Translations under genes and position numbers: made by a program
The notes under the pieces: generated by a model
What the model was told of the DNA's origin: nothing
The model's input: only the letters and a program-made list of their open reading frames with translations
Database searches by the model: none
Source: Akkermansiaceae bacterium UBA5688
GTDB lineage: Bacteria > Verrucomicrobiota > Verrucomicrobiia > Verrucomicrobiales > Akkermansiaceae
Direction of reading: 5' to 3'
Assembly (NCBI GenBank): GCA_002420315.1
Contig: DIHU01000014.1
Span: 4,519-30,485, forward strand
Length of the DNA stretch: 25,967 nt
Shown here: positions 17,034-25,528 of the stretch, piece by piece
Numbering within the stretch: the first letter of the stretch is position 1
Layout of the letters: every line of letters begins with the position of its first letter

Positions 17034-17747
17034 CTAGAATTCAAGATCTCTTGTGGTCGAACTGAGGATAGCTCGGTTATTTCCACAAGCGATCTGAATT
17101 TCTTCCATGAAGTCAGAAATTTGAACATCGTTCTTGAGGACTATTCCGTAGCGAAGTTCGCTCATCATCCCAGCTTGAACTGACTCGACGCTGATCATCT
17201 CGGTGGCATCTGTGAATTTATCAAATATATCGTTGAATGCTTTGGAGAAATCGACGTCGTTATTGACGCGAATTCGAAGTTGATGGGACGCGCGCTTTGG
17301 TGCGAAAGCATCCCGTTTGGAGATAAACCAAATGGCGAGTCCAACGATAATTGTGGTGACTAAAACAATTTCGTATTCGCGGGCTCCAACCCCCATGCCT
17401 GTCGCCATTGCAAAAAAGATAAAGGCGAGGTCGCGTGACTGCCCCAGATTACGTCTGAAACGAATCATGGAAAATGCGGCGAACATGCCGAAGGCGACAG
17501 CTTGGTTTCCGTTGACGACCATAATGAGGATAGTCGTTACCGTTCCAATGATAACCAAAGTATGGACGTAATCTTGTGAGTAGCGCGTTCCCTTGTAAGT
17601 GCTCTTGTAGAGAAGCCCGACCAACATGTTGAGAAAGAAGCTCAGGGCCATGGCTCCTAGAACCTCTAGAGGCTTAGGGTCGGTTTGCCTGATGGTCTCG
17701 AGGGAGTTGATGATACTGTCCAAAGAAAATGCAATAACGGGATCCAT
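17034..17747 (-). CDS. DUF4956-family membrane protein, partner of VTC-domain protein
   Basis: 237 residues, with about five membrane helices in the first 145 (around 27-47, 60-79, 82-98, 105-122, 127-143) and a soluble cytoplasmic C-terminal domain (about 150-237). The loop NGNQAVAFGMFAAFSMIRFR between helices 2 and 3, with basic residues MIRFRRN, is the kind of conserved segment seen in DUF4956 proteins. The family is often encoded beside VTC-domain proteins, as here (50 bp downstream of it), and the pair is thought to act in polyphosphate synthesis or export at the inner membrane. The gene is followed by a terminator. Family assignment is from sequence and neighbourhood; no activity can be read directly. 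Confidence 0.85.
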   Translation of the reverse strand: MDPVIAFSLDSIINSLETIRQTDPKPLEVLGAMALSFFLNMLVGLLYKSTYKGTRYSQDYVHTLVIIGTVTTILIMVVNGNQAVAFGMFAAFSMIRFRRNLGQSRDLAFIFFAMATGMGVGAREYEIVLVTTIIVGLAIWFISKRDAFAPKRASHQLRIRVNNDVDFSKAFNDIFDKFTDATEMISVESVQAGMMSELRYGIVLKNDVQISDFMEEIQIACGNNRAILSSTTRDLEF

Positions 17748-17797
17748 AGAGTGATGTGTTTTCGGTGTGAAGAAATTTGGGTTCTTTTTGGGCTCGA

Positions 17798-18562
17798 TCA
17801 GGCGGCCGGGTTTTTAGTTCTTCTAATCTGTGAACGAAGAATAGGATCGACTTGCTTCATGGCCGTGCAGAATTTACTAAAACTTCTTCGCACAAGTCCT
17901 TCATCACCTCCGTATTCACGGAACCAAAAAGGGACAGGGCCGATTGACTTTACTTCAAAAATTGATTTGTCAGGAGGGATGATGTAATCCTCAAATCTTT
18001 GGTCATCAGCCTCAAGTGGCAGGAGATTTGAACGGCACATCAAGCGGGTGTCGAAAGTGATTCGAAGCTGACCATCAGGGGTCATTAGTGCTTTGCGATC
18101 ATATCGAAGTTGAATCGCGGGGCCATATTTACGCCGTTCAACGAGGTCGAAGAGTTCTTTGATGATCATGCGCTCAGTCCTCGTCCACTCACGTTTGATG
18201 GTTCTTAGTATATCGCAATTACCATTAGCAAACTCAATCGCATCTTCGACGGGAAGAAACAGTCTTCGTTTAGCTCCAAAGCCGAAGTGTTTGTGCTTAA
18301 TCTCGATAAATCCGGTGGGTGGGATTTTCCCGCCCTCGCAGCCATAAATCCGCACTCTAATCTTCCGCCGGCTGGCGAGTCGTCGCTCCTTCTCCCAAAA
18401 ACACTCTCGACCAGGAGTTTCAAAATATTCGGTAACAATGGGATAGCAGCCATCCTCTGATGCTAGGCTGTCAACCACCAGACGATCGTCCAAGTCTCGC
18501 TGAATTTTCTCCATTTGGTCGAGTGTAATCAGATACTTGTATTCTGTGCGGTTAAGGCTCAA
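17798..18562 (-). CDS. VTC-domain protein, probable polyphosphate polymerase
   Basis: 254 residues, cytoplasmic, no membrane segment. VTC domains build inorganic polyphosphate from ATP inside a basic beta-barrel tunnel. Tunnel-type residues are visible: RTEYKY (R5, E7, K9), RRKIRVRIY (65-73), FIEIKHKHFG (85-94), KRR (98-100), QLRYDRKA (151-158), FDTR (170-173), FEVKSIGPVPFW (202-213) and RRSFSKF. The start must be TTG at 18562: it keeps the RxExKY motif, a stop (TGA) lies three codons upstream, and the first ATG would remove the motif. A TATAAT stands only 11 bases before the TTG. It is paired with a DUF4956 gene; the CotH-like third partner often seen is absent. The polymerase activity is inferred from the family. 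Confidence 0.88.
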   Translation of the reverse strand: MSLNRTEYKYLITLDQMEKIQRDLDDRLVVDSLASEDGCYPIVTEYFETPGRECFWEKERRLASRRKIRVRIYGCEGGKIPPTGFIEIKHKHFGFGAKRRLFLPVEDAIEFANGNCDILRTIKREWTRTERMIIKELFDLVERRKYGPAIQLRYDRKALMTPDGQLRITFDTRLMCRSNLLPLEADDQRFEDYIIPPDKSIFEVKSIGPVPFWFREYGGDEGLVRRSFSKFCTAMKQVDPILRSQIRRTKNPAA

Positions 18563-18573
18563 TAGGAATCAGA

Positions 18574-18579
18574 ATTATA
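18574..18579 (-). promoter_or_regulatory. Possible -10 element (TATAAT) ahead of the VTC gene
   Basis: Perfect TATAAT on the minus strand, 11 bases before the TTG start. A transcript would begin about 5 bases before the codon, making it nearly leaderless. No good -35 is seen at 16-18 bases (CAATCA at 17), so this is weak. Confidence 0.3.
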
Positions 18580-18657
18580 AAAGTGGTTTGGAAAGATGAT
18601 TGGTTATACAATCGTCCCGGGCGGAAAGCTAAGGGGGAAAATCGGATTCTGACCAGC

Positions 18658-19494
18658 CTAACTTTTAAGTTGATAGGCAGTTTCCCCATTTTTTTCGAGA
18701 ATCAGGTCTTTTTCATCACCCGAGAGGGAGGAAGTTAGGATGATTACGGTGTCAGCCCATTGCTTGTAAGAATCTAATTTCAAAAGGCATACGGGCCAGT
18801 CGGTTCCGAACATAACGCGTTCAACGCCGAAAATCTCAAGAGTTTCCTCAAAGTAGGCTCTGATTGTATCTGGATCAATCTCATCTTCTTTAGGGAATTC
18901 GGTCGCAAGGCCTGAGAATTTGACCCCAAGAATATTTTCCCTTTTTGCTAGTTCCTTCATTCCACTTCGCCATTCGTGTTCAACGCGGCCTTTTTGAGCT
19001 TTTGGCTTAGCGATGTGATCGATGATCATTCCCAACTCTGGCTGGCGATCGACCAGTTTTGTAGCAACCGGAATCTGATACTGATAAAGAAGAATATCGT
19101 AGCGCAGATCATGAGCCGGCAATTTAGAGAGCCCGCGGTGGAAATCGTCTCTTAGGAAATATGCGTCGGGTTCGTCTTGTAGGACATGACGAATGCCAAC
19201 GAATTTCGGATTATCGGAAAAGAGTTCTAGGTCTTCGTCGACATTTGCAGAAACTAGGGGGATCCAGCCTACGACGCCCCGGATGAGATCACTTTGGTCC
19301 GCGATTTTTAGAAGAGAGGCAGATTCCTCGGTGGTTTGGCGGGCTTGTACGGCTATTGTTCCGGTGACCCCTGCTAGTGAAGTTGCCTCTTTAAGTTCGA
19401 GGAGCAGATGGTTTTGAGCGAGAGGAGTATTGGCTGGGATCCAAGGATAATCGTCGGCGTTGTAGGACCAGAGATGGTGGTGTGTATCGAGCAT
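18658..19494 (-). CDS. Amidohydrolase family 2 protein, L-fuconolactonase/rhamnonolactonase-like
   Basis: 278 residues, cytoplasmic, of the COG3618-type metal-dependent TIM-barrel lactonases that open sugar-acid lactones in L-fucose or L-rhamnose breakdown. Motifs: LDTHHHLWS (H5, H7), DDYPWIP, the family-typical IRHVLQDEPDAYFLRDDF (101-118), IDHIAKP (H160), GVKFSGLATE (190-199) and FGTDWPV with D232. It lies 183 bp after gpsA and 95 bp before the VTC gene. No aldolase, dehydratase or dehydrogenase of such a pathway is nearby, so the exact lactone is open; a 2-pyrone-4,6-dicarboxylate-type hydrolase is a less likely alternative. With uxaC it points to use of sugars from algal or plant polysaccharides. 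Confidence 0.85.
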   Translation of the reverse strand: MLDTHHHLWSYNADDYPWIPANTPLAQNHLLLELKEATSLAGVTGTIAVQARQTTEESASLLKIADQSDLIRGVVGWIPLVSANVDEDLELFSDNPKFVGIRHVLQDEPDAYFLRDDFHRGLSKLPAHDLRYDILLYQYQIPVATKLVDRQPELGMIIDHIAKPKAQKGRVEHEWRSGMKELAKRENILGVKFSGLATEFPKEDEIDPDTIRAYFEETLEIFGVERVMFGTDWPVCLLKLDSYKQWADTVIILTSSLSGDEKDLILEKNGETAYQLKS

Positions 19495-19502
19495 GGGATC
19501 TG

Positions 19503-19531
19503 AATTTAAAAGTAAGAATAGTGAGTGTCAG
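19503..19531 (-). promoter_or_regulatory. Possible promoter for the amidohydrolase gene
   Basis: Minus-strand CTGACA (19526-19531), 17-base spacer, TAAATT (19503-19508), only 8 bases before the ATG. Both boxes are near consensus, but the start would be almost leaderless. The rest of the 183-bp spacer (19495-19677) holds no gene or clear gpsA terminator that I can see. Confidence 0.35.
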
Positions 19532-19677
19532 TTTTGCAAGGTGCTTGTCAGTAAGCTCGCACTGATCGATCACTCTGGTGAAAGATCGGTGGAGCGTCAC
19601 CTGCGGATTCGAATAAACTTAGGATGTTTTGTCGAATGGAAGATTTGGGCAAGTCGTTGGACTAATAACGGTCTGAA

Positions 19678-20679
19678 CTACTCAACTTCCTTGCGCGGAA
19701 CTTGGTGAAAGAGTCGATCGAGCGCTTCCGCTGGCGGAACTTTTTCATAGAGCACAGCGTAAACGACATCTAGGATTGGAGTTCGAGTGCCCGCGCGCCG
19801 GGCCGCTTCATAAATCGAGCGCGTATTTGGAACACCTTCGGCAACCATACCGAGTTCAGTGACGATTTCCTCCAAAGATCGGTTCTGCCCAAGAGCTAAA
19901 CCTACCTTGTGATTTCGAGAATGAACCGAAAAGCAGGTCGCGATGAGGTCACCGAGGCCAGAGAGTCCGGCGAAGGTCTCGGTTTTGCCCCCGAGATCAG
20001 TGCCGAGGCGGGTCATTTCGGCCAGAGCCCGTGTGACAAGTGCGGAGATGGCATTGTCACCCAATTTAAGCCCCATCGTCACTCCAGCTGCGATGGCGTA
20101 AACATTTTTAATCGCTCCTCCGAGTTCAATGCCAGCGATATCGTGGTTCGTGTATGAGCGAAAGCGATCTGTAGCGAAGATATCCTGAAGTGCCAATCCT
20201 ACATCTTCATTCGAGCATCCGATAGTGGCTGCTGCAGGTAGACCTTCTGCGATCTCCTCGGCATGGTTAGGTCCCGAAAGAACCGCTATCTGATTCCTGG
20301 GGAAATAATCACCGATGATTTGTGACATGCGCTTTCCGGTTTCTAGCTCGATCCCTTTTGCGCAGGAAAGGATTACTGCAGATTCCGGAATGTTCAGGGA
20401 AACTAGCTTTTTCGCTGTGGAGCGGGTGGCTCGAGTTGGAACGACAAAGAGTAAAAGATCAGCTTTGGTGACTAAGGACAGATCAGTCGTGGCGATTAGA
20501 TTCTCTGGAAGGGTGGAGTCTGGTAGGTAGCGCTCGTTACAGTGTGTCGTATTGATTGCAGTCGCCACTTTTTCGTCTCGGCCGACCAAGTGAACTTCAG
20601 GGCATTTGTTGGCCAGAAAAACGGAGAGTGCGGTTCCCCAAGAGCCCGAGCCCACCACAACGGGATGCTGAAATTTCAT
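19678..20679 (-). CDS. gpsA: NAD(P)-dependent glycerol-3-phosphate dehydrogenase
   Basis: Reduces dihydroxyacetone phosphate to sn-glycerol-3-phosphate, the backbone for phospholipids. 333 residues, usual length. N-terminal Rossmann motif GSGSWGTAL (10-18), then SCAKGIE, SGPNHAEE (GPxxAxE motif), ELGGAIKNVYAIAAG with the catalytic lysine, and GLSGLGDLIATCFS. Its ATG overlaps the plsY stop as ATGA, implying translational coupling, and its product is the acceptor acylated by PlsY. It is the last gene of the polA-ppi-ppi-plsY-gpsA run. An AGGAGGA lies 12 bases before the start inside plsY; it also codes for PlsY and may be chance. Confidence 0.97.
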   Translation of the reverse strand: MKFQHPVVVGSGSWGTALSVFLANKCPEVHLVGRDEKVATAINTTHCNERYLPDSTLPENLIATTDLSLVTKADLLLFVVPTRATRSTAKKLVSLNIPESAVILSCAKGIELETGKRMSQIIGDYFPRNQIAVLSGPNHAEEIAEGLPAAATIGCSNEDVGLALQDIFATDRFRSYTNHDIAGIELGGAIKNVYAIAAGVTMGLKLGDNAISALVTRALAEMTRLGTDLGGKTETFAGLSGLGDLIATCFSVHSRNHKVGLALGQNRSLEEIVTELGMVAEGVPNTRSIYEAARRAGTRTPILDVVYAVLYEKVPPAEALDRLFHQVPRKEVE

Positions 20680-21317
20680 GATTTAGTTGTCTCCTCCTTT
20701 CGCCCGATTTTATTTTCAGTTCCGGCTCGCAAGCGGGTGATATTGGGGCGGTGTTTCCAAATAGCGAGAGCACCTGCGACGATCGTGAAAAGAAAGAGTG
20801 GTTTATTCCAGGTTCCATCGGCAATTTTACCGTGATGCCAAGAGCCATAGATTGTAACAATAGGAAGAGCAAATCCGGTCGCAATACTTCCGATTGACAC
20901 ATATTTTGTGGTGAAGGTGAAGATGGCAAAGATGATAATTAAGAGGACTACGGCTGCAGGCATCAGGGCGAGAAGCGCTCCTCCGGTAGTGGCGATACCC
21001 TTGCCTCCTTTAAATCGAATCCATGGCGAATAGTTATGACCGAGGATGGAGGCTAGTGCCGTTAGGACTTCGATAGTGTTACCGGTAGTATCATCTGGAA
21101 CAAAGTGGCGAGCTAAAAAAACGGGGAAGAAGCCTTTTAGGATATCTAGCAGGAGACAGACGAGGCCTGACTTTTTGCCAAGAGTTCGGAAAACGTTGGT
21201 GGAGCCAATATTTCCGGAACCATGTTCGCGGATATCGAGGCCCTTAACTTTTCCAAGCAAGAGACCAAATGGGATGGACCCCAGAAGGAATGCAAGAGGG
21301 ATGAAAAGCCAGAGCAT
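20676..21317 (-). CDS. plsY: Acyl-phosphate:glycerol-3-phosphate acyltransferase
   Basis: Inner-membrane enzyme that transfers an acyl group from acyl phosphate to glycerol-3-phosphate, giving lysophosphatidic acid. 213 residues with about five to six membrane helices. The three family motifs are present: GSGNIGSTNVFRTLG (about 38-52), KGGKGIATTGG (about 103-113), and the C-terminal basic motif after WKHRPNITRL. It begins 10 bp after the lipoprotein cyclophilin gene and overlaps gpsA by 4 bp. PlsX, which makes the acyl phosphate, is not in this window. Confidence 0.96.
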   Translation of the reverse strand: MLWLFIPLAFLLGSIPFGLLLGKVKGLDIREHGSGNIGSTNVFRTLGKKSGLVCLLLDILKGFFPVFLARHFVPDDTTGNTIEVLTALASILGHNYSPWIRFKGGKGIATTGGALLALMPAAVVLLIIIFAIFTFTTKYVSIGSIATGFALPIVTIYGSWHHGKIADGTWNKPLFLFTIVAGALAIWKHRPNITRLRAGTENKIGRKEETTKS

Positions 21318-21327
21318 GATGAAAGTG

Positions 21328-21996
21328 TCAGGATTTTGGTTCCCGCCGGATCGATTTAATTACCACGGGGTCGATGAGAGGAACGTTTTGGTGTGGTCCG
21401 GAGGCGACTCGTCCGTCGGGTCTCAAGGAGTTCAAGTACCCAGTTCCGACCTCGACCATCTTGATTTTATTGACGACCTCCATACCTTCGATGACTTCTC
21501 CAAAGACCGCATAACCGTAGCCATCAGTTGTGTCTGGATGGTCGAGACTTGGATTGTCCACAACATTGATGAAGAATTGAGCTGTTGCAGAGTGCGGATC
21601 ACTTGTCCGTGCCATCGCGAGAGTTCCTCGCAAATTTTTCTTGGTTCGGGCGCTTTCGTTTTGGATCCCGTCTCCTGTCTCTTTCTCTGTGGGGACGTCA
21701 TTCTTTAGTTCGAAGCCTCCACCTTGAATCATAAAGTTGGACATGACGCGGTGGAAAATAGTTCCGTCGAAGTATTTTTGATCAACGTAATCTAGAAAGT
21801 TGGCAACTGTAATAGGTGCAGTTTCGGGGTGAAGTTCAACCTTGATCTCTCCCATGTTCGTTTCGATGACAATCTTTGAACTGACATCGACGGAGTTGTG
21901 ATCGACGGAGTCGTTATCATCAGATTTGTTTTCATTGGGTTCACCCTTACAGGAGAGCAGGAGTAGTGAAGCTGAGAGAATGAGAAGTGTTTTCAT
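21328..21996 (-). CDS. Cyclophilin-type peptidyl-prolyl isomerase, lipoprotein
   Basis: 222 residues. The N-terminus LLILSASLLLLSC has a lipobox with Cys16, followed by an Asp/Asn/Ser-rich linker, so the protein should be lipid-anchored in the periplasm. The cyclophilin domain (about 40-215) keeps the active-site residues: FHRVMSNFMIQGGGF (Arg, Phe, Met, Gln), AMARTSDPHSATAQFFINV, and VFGEVIEGMEVV. It speeds cis-trans isomerisation of X-Pro bonds in exported proteins. It lies 18 bp after a second, related cyclophilin gene and 10 bp before plsY. It differs from its neighbour by a longer insert near the C-terminus (about 190-205, TGYLNSLRPDGRVASGPHQN). Confidence 0.93.
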   Translation of the reverse strand: MKTLLILSASLLLLSCKGEPNENKSDDNDSVDHNSVDVSSKIVIETNMGEIKVELHPETAPITVANFLDYVDQKYFDGTIFHRVMSNFMIQGGGFELKNDVPTEKETGDGIQNESARTKKNLRGTLAMARTSDPHSATAQFFINVVDNPSLDHPDTTDGYGYAVFGEVIEGMEVVNKIKMVEVGTGYLNSLRPDGRVASGPHQNVPLIDPVVIKSIRREPKS

Positions 21997-22014
21997 AATT
22001 AGTTTTTCAGGTTA

Positions 22015-22632
22015 TTACTTCACTCGCTTCATCGACTTGATAGTGACGGATTCAGTGGGAACGTTTGCCATGCCGTTTTTGGAAGCGGTCTTCAAGGATT
22101 TCATTTTGTCTACTACTTTGATGCCCTTTACAACTTTTCCGAAGGTGGCATATCCACCGCCATTATTAGGATAGTCGAGAAAGGGGTTGTCGACTACGTT
22201 GATAAAGAATTGAGCAGTCGCGCTATTTGGTGCCGAAGTCCGAGCCATGGCAATAGTGCCGCGCTTATTACTTGGAGTTTTCTCACTTTCATTTTTGATA
22301 GGCGGGCGGGTCGATTGCTTTCTGAATGAGCCATCTTTTTCTTTAAATCCGCCACCTTGAACCATGAAATTATCGATAATTCGGTGGAAGATAGTTCCGT
22401 CATAATGTTTGGCATCGACGTATTTCAAGAAGTTTTCGACCGTGATTGGAGCGTTTTTGGAATCTAGTTCAATATGAACATCACCTAAAGAGGTGGACAT
22501 AATCACGGTGGCTTCTTTGCCAAGTGCTGGTTTGCTGGGCTTTTCTTCTTCGATAGTTTTCTTGGGGGCGTCTTGTCCAAGAGCAAAAGAAGTAAGGAAT
22601 CCGATCAGGGCGGTTTTGCAGAATGATTTCAT
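22015..22632 (-). CDS. Cyclophilin-type peptidyl-prolyl isomerase, secreted
   Basis: 205 residues. Signal peptide 1-19 (LIGFLTSFALGQ), short Lys/Glu/Pro-rich linker, then a cyclophilin domain (about 42-200) with intact active-site segments: FHRIIDNFMVQGGGF, AMARTSAPNSATAQFFINVV, TFGKVVKGIKVVDKM. It has no lipobox, so it should be soluble in the periplasm, unlike its lipoprotein neighbour 18 bp downstream. The two share long stretches and probably arose by tandem duplication. It follows polA by 24 bp. Confidence 0.93.
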   Translation of the reverse strand: MKSFCKTALIGFLTSFALGQDAPKKTIEEEKPSKPALGKEATVIMSTSLGDVHIELDSKNAPITVENFLKYVDAKHYDGTIFHRIIDNFMVQGGGFKEKDGSFRKQSTRPPIKNESEKTPSNKRGTIAMARTSAPNSATAQFFINVVDNPFLDYPNNGGGYATFGKVVKGIKVVDKMKSLKTASKNGMANVPTESVTIKSMKRVK

Positions 22633-22656
22633 AAACAGAGGTTATCTTAGAGAAGA

Positions 22657-25425
22657 CTAATGGGCTTGCAACCAGTTGTCGCCAAATCCTAGATCAATTT
22701 TTATCGGGACCTCGTTAGGTAAACAAATAGCGGCTTCCATCGCTTCTAAGATTTGTGTTGGAAGTTTGTCTTGTTCGTCTTGATGAAGATCAAAAAGAAG
22801 TTCGTCATGGACTTGTAGAATCATCCTCGATTTGCGCCCCTGCATGATTTTGTGAATATTGACCATAGCTAATTTGATCATATCGGCTGCTGTTCCTTGG
22901 ATGGGGCTGTTTATAGCAGCGCGCTCAGCATTGGACCGAACACTGGCGTTTCCGGATTTAATGTCTTTGAAGTAACGCCGGCGTCCAGAAATTGTTTGGG
23001 TGTATCCTTTTTCGCGAGCACTCTCGGTGGTGTCCATCATGAATTGGTGAATGGCGGGATATTGCTCAAAGTAAGTTTGGATTATTTCGCTGGCTTCGCC
23101 GCGGGGAATTCCAAGGCGCTGTGATAGTCCGAAAGCTGAAATTCCATAAATGATGCCGAAATTGACCATTTTTGCGGTACGTCGCATTTCCGGAACGACT
23201 TCATCAGTTTCAATGCCAAAGACTCGGGCTGCAGTGGCTGTGTGTATGTCGAGATCGTTTTTGAAGGCCTTGATCATGGCAGGGTCGCCAGAGAGCGCGG
23301 CCATTACACGAAGTTCAATTTGAGAGTAGTCGGCTGCCATTAAGGTGTAATCCAAGCCTCGAGGGATAAAGGCACGGCGCAGTTCACGCCCCATCTCTGA
23401 GCGAACAGGAATGTTCTGAAGGTTGGGGTCCGATGAAGCGAGACGTCCGGTTGAAGTTACGAGTTGATGAAGATGAGTGTGAACGCGATGAGAGTGCTTG
23501 GCACGATGATTAGGGAGTGCGTCAACGTATGTTGACTTCAGTTTACTAGCTTCTCGGTAGCTAAGAATGTTTGCGACAATCGAATGTTTGGGAGCAAGCG
23601 AAGCGAGGGTTTGTTCGTCTGTTTTAAATTGCCCAGTTTTTGTTTTCTTTGGCTTTTCGACGAGTTTCATTTCACCGAAGAGAATTTCTCCGAGCTGCTT
23701 CGGTGAGTTTAGGTTAAATGATCGTCCGACAGATTCTTCGATTTCCTTGCTGAGCGTTTCAATCTTCCCGGTAAGAACTTTCCCGACTTCATCGAGAACC
23801 GATTGATCCATCGAGATACCTTCGTTTTCCATCGCTACTAAAACTGGAAGAAGGGGGGACTCAATATCCTCCATGACTGGGAGAACATTTAGAGCTTTAA
23901 GCTCGGGAATAAGTTTGTAGTAGAGCTGAAGAGTGACATCGGCATCCTCTGCCGCGTATTCAGCGAGGATTTCAATGGGGAGCTCGGAAGGATCTAGCTC
24001 GCCCTTGGAAGCTTTCTTTTTTGCAGCTGCAGCAAAAAGATCATCTGCTTCGTCCCTTTCCCCCGAAAAGAGATCTACGAGCTTGATGGGTGAATATCCA
24101 AGGAGGTTTTCGGACAAGGAATCCATGCTGTGTTTTTGCTCCGGAGCGACCAAGGTATGCGCGAGCATAGTATCAAAAAAGGGCCCGATAACCTGAACTC
24201 CGTGTGAGAGCATAATGGCAAGGTCGAATTTTAAGTTATGACCAATTTTCAGCGCGGAAGACTCGAAAACTGGAAGAAGCTTTTCACGAAGAGCGGGCCA
24301 ATCGGTGATAGGAAGATAGAAGGCCTCACAGGATTTTAGAGAAAACGCGATTCCAAGGAGTTTCGAGGTGAAGCGGTCGAGCGAGTTGGTTTCAACGTCG
24401 AAGCAAAATGCGTCAGCTGCGAGGAGATCCTTTACGAGAGAATCCAGAGCGTTTTCAGATTGGATTAGATGATAGTTATGAGGAATATCCTCTAGTGTTT
24501 TTAGGCTCTCAAAAACGGGATCTATTGTCGGTTTATTCTTTGCTGTAGTATCACCAAATAGGCGTTTCGTGAGAGTCCGAAATTCCCAGGTTTCGAAGAG
24601 GCGCTTGAGAGTCTTCCCATCCGGTTCTTCGAGCTTAAAGTCATCGAATGTTTCCTTGACGGGGACGTCGGTGATGATGGTTGCTAGTTCTTTAGAAAGA
24701 CGAGCTTGATCGGAGAAATTAATGACATTTTCCTTCTGTTTGCCTTTGAGTTTTTCGGTGTTTTCGAGCAGTCCTTCGACAGAGCCATATTGAGCAACGA
24801 GTTTTTTTGCGGTTTTTTCACCAATTCCTGGCACGCCAGGGATATTGTCGGAGGCGTCACCCCAGAGGCCTAGGATATCGATGACTTGCTTGGGATCCTC
24901 GATTTCCCAGTTTTCGAGGATTTTTTCGTAGGTGAGAACCTCATGATCCGAACCTTGTCGTCCTGGTTTCCACATGGCGGTGTGAGGTGCTACCAACTGG
25001 GCGAAATCCTTATCGGGCGTGACCATGAAGGTTTCAATCCCACCAGCTTCTTCAGCGCGACGGGCGACCGTGCCAATAATATCATCGGCCTCGAAGCCAT
25101 CTATCACTAAGACAGGAATTTTGAAGGCAGCACAGACCTTTTTCACCTCAGGGATAGCGGCAGCGAGCTCTTCAGGCATGGCTTCGCGCTGAGCTTTGTA
25201 TTCTGGGTAAAGAATGTGCCGGCTGGTTGGCGCTGAAGTGTCAAAGGCAACGGCGAGGTGGGTAGGATCCTCTTTTTCAATGATTGTGAGTAAAGTATTC
25301 GTAAAACCGTAAATTGCGGAGGTGTTCATTCCTTGCGAATTCGTAATTGGATTGCGAATGAAGGCAAAGTGAGCTCGGTAGACTAGAGCCATACCATCAA
25401 GTAGGAATAAACGAGTTTCTGCCAT
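22657..25425 (-). CDS. polA: DNA polymerase I with 5' nuclease and proofreading domains
   Basis: 922 residues; repair and Okazaki-fragment processing. The 5' nuclease domain (about 1-290) starts at FLLDGMALVYRAHFAF and has FEADDIIG (111-118) and GDASDNIPGVPGIGEKTA (189-206). The 3'-5' exonuclease domain (about 320-510) looks active: D343 and E345 in FDVETN, D401 in IGHNLKFD, and AEDADVTLQLY. The polymerase domain carries motif A (AADYSQIELRVM), motif B (RRTAKMVNFGIIYG) and motif C (QVHDELLFD). Proofreading is lost in several bacterial PolA proteins, so its retention is worth noting. I chose ATG at 25425, where homology begins; the reading frame stays open to 25542, but those 39 residues resemble no PolA. 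First gene of a run with two cyclophilins, plsY and gpsA. Confidence 0.96.
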   Translation of the reverse strand: MAETRLFLLDGMALVYRAHFAFIRNPITNSQGMNTSAIYGFTNTLLTIIEKEDPTHLAVAFDTSAPTSRHILYPEYKAQREAMPEELAAAIPEVKKVCAAFKIPVLVIDGFEADDIIGTVARRAEEAGGIETFMVTPDKDFAQLVAPHTAMWKPGRQGSDHEVLTYEKILENWEIEDPKQVIDILGLWGDASDNIPGVPGIGEKTAKKLVAQYGSVEGLLENTEKLKGKQKENVINFSDQARLSKELATIITDVPVKETFDDFKLEEPDGKTLKRLFETWEFRTLTKRLFGDTTAKNKPTIDPVFESLKTLEDIPHNYHLIQSENALDSLVKDLLAADAFCFDVETNSLDRFTSKLLGIAFSLKSCEAFYLPITDWPALREKLLPVFESSALKIGHNLKFDLAIMLSHGVQVIGPFFDTMLAHTLVAPEQKHSMDSLSENLLGYSPIKLVDLFSGERDEADDLFAAAAKKKASKGELDPSELPIEILAEYAAEDADVTLQLYYKLIPELKALNVLPVMEDIESPLLPVLVAMENEGISMDQSVLDEVGKVLTGKIETLSKEIEESVGRSFNLNSPKQLGEILFGEMKLVEKPKKTKTGQFKTDEQTLASLAPKHSIVANILSYREASKLKSTYVDALPNHRAKHSHRVHTHLHQLVTSTGRLASSDPNLQNIPVRSEMGRELRRAFIPRGLDYTLMAADYSQIELRVMAALSGDPAMIKAFKNDLDIHTATAARVFGIETDEVVPEMRRTAKMVNFGIIYGISAFGLSQRLGIPRGEASEIIQTYFEQYPAIHQFMMDTTESAREKGYTQTISGRRRYFKDIKSGNASVRSNAERAAINSPIQGTAADMIKLAMVNIHKIMQGRKSRMILQVHDELLFDLHQDEQDKLPTQILEAMEAAICLPNEVPIKIDLGFGDNWLQAH

Positions 25426-25528
25426 GAGGAGAGAGTTTCCCCTCAGGCGAGAAAGGTCAAATGCTGACTTTGACTGCGTGACAATCTGGTAATTTTGTTT
25501 TAGTTTCTCAAAAGATTTTCTTCTGATT
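25426..25528. promoter_or_regulatory. Divergent intergenic region between polA and a right-edge gene
   Basis: These 103 bp must hold the promoters of both polA (leftward) and the rightward gene. A rightward TTGACT lies near 25469, but no good -10 follows at 17 bases; a leftward TTGACC lies near its complement with only a poor -10. I see no hairpin or operator. Confidence 0.3.

Noticed and set aside
16823..17128. 101-codon frame spanning the argH start and the DUF4956 end
   Set aside because: It runs through a terminator and two well-supported genes in another frame.
19555..19620. Riboswitch-like pairing in the spacer ahead of the amidohydrolase gene
   Set aside because: I tried to fold GGTGAAAGATCGGTGGAGCG and its surroundings on both strands and found no match to a known aptamer core.
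19493..19708. 71-codon rightward frame between gpsA and the amidohydrolase gene, with a CxxC
   Set aside because: It overlaps the start of one gene and the end of another, has no family resemblance or start signal, and looks like chance.
21046..21708. 220-codon rightward frame opposite plsY and a cyclophilin gene
   Set aside because: Antisense shadow spanning two confidently assigned genes.
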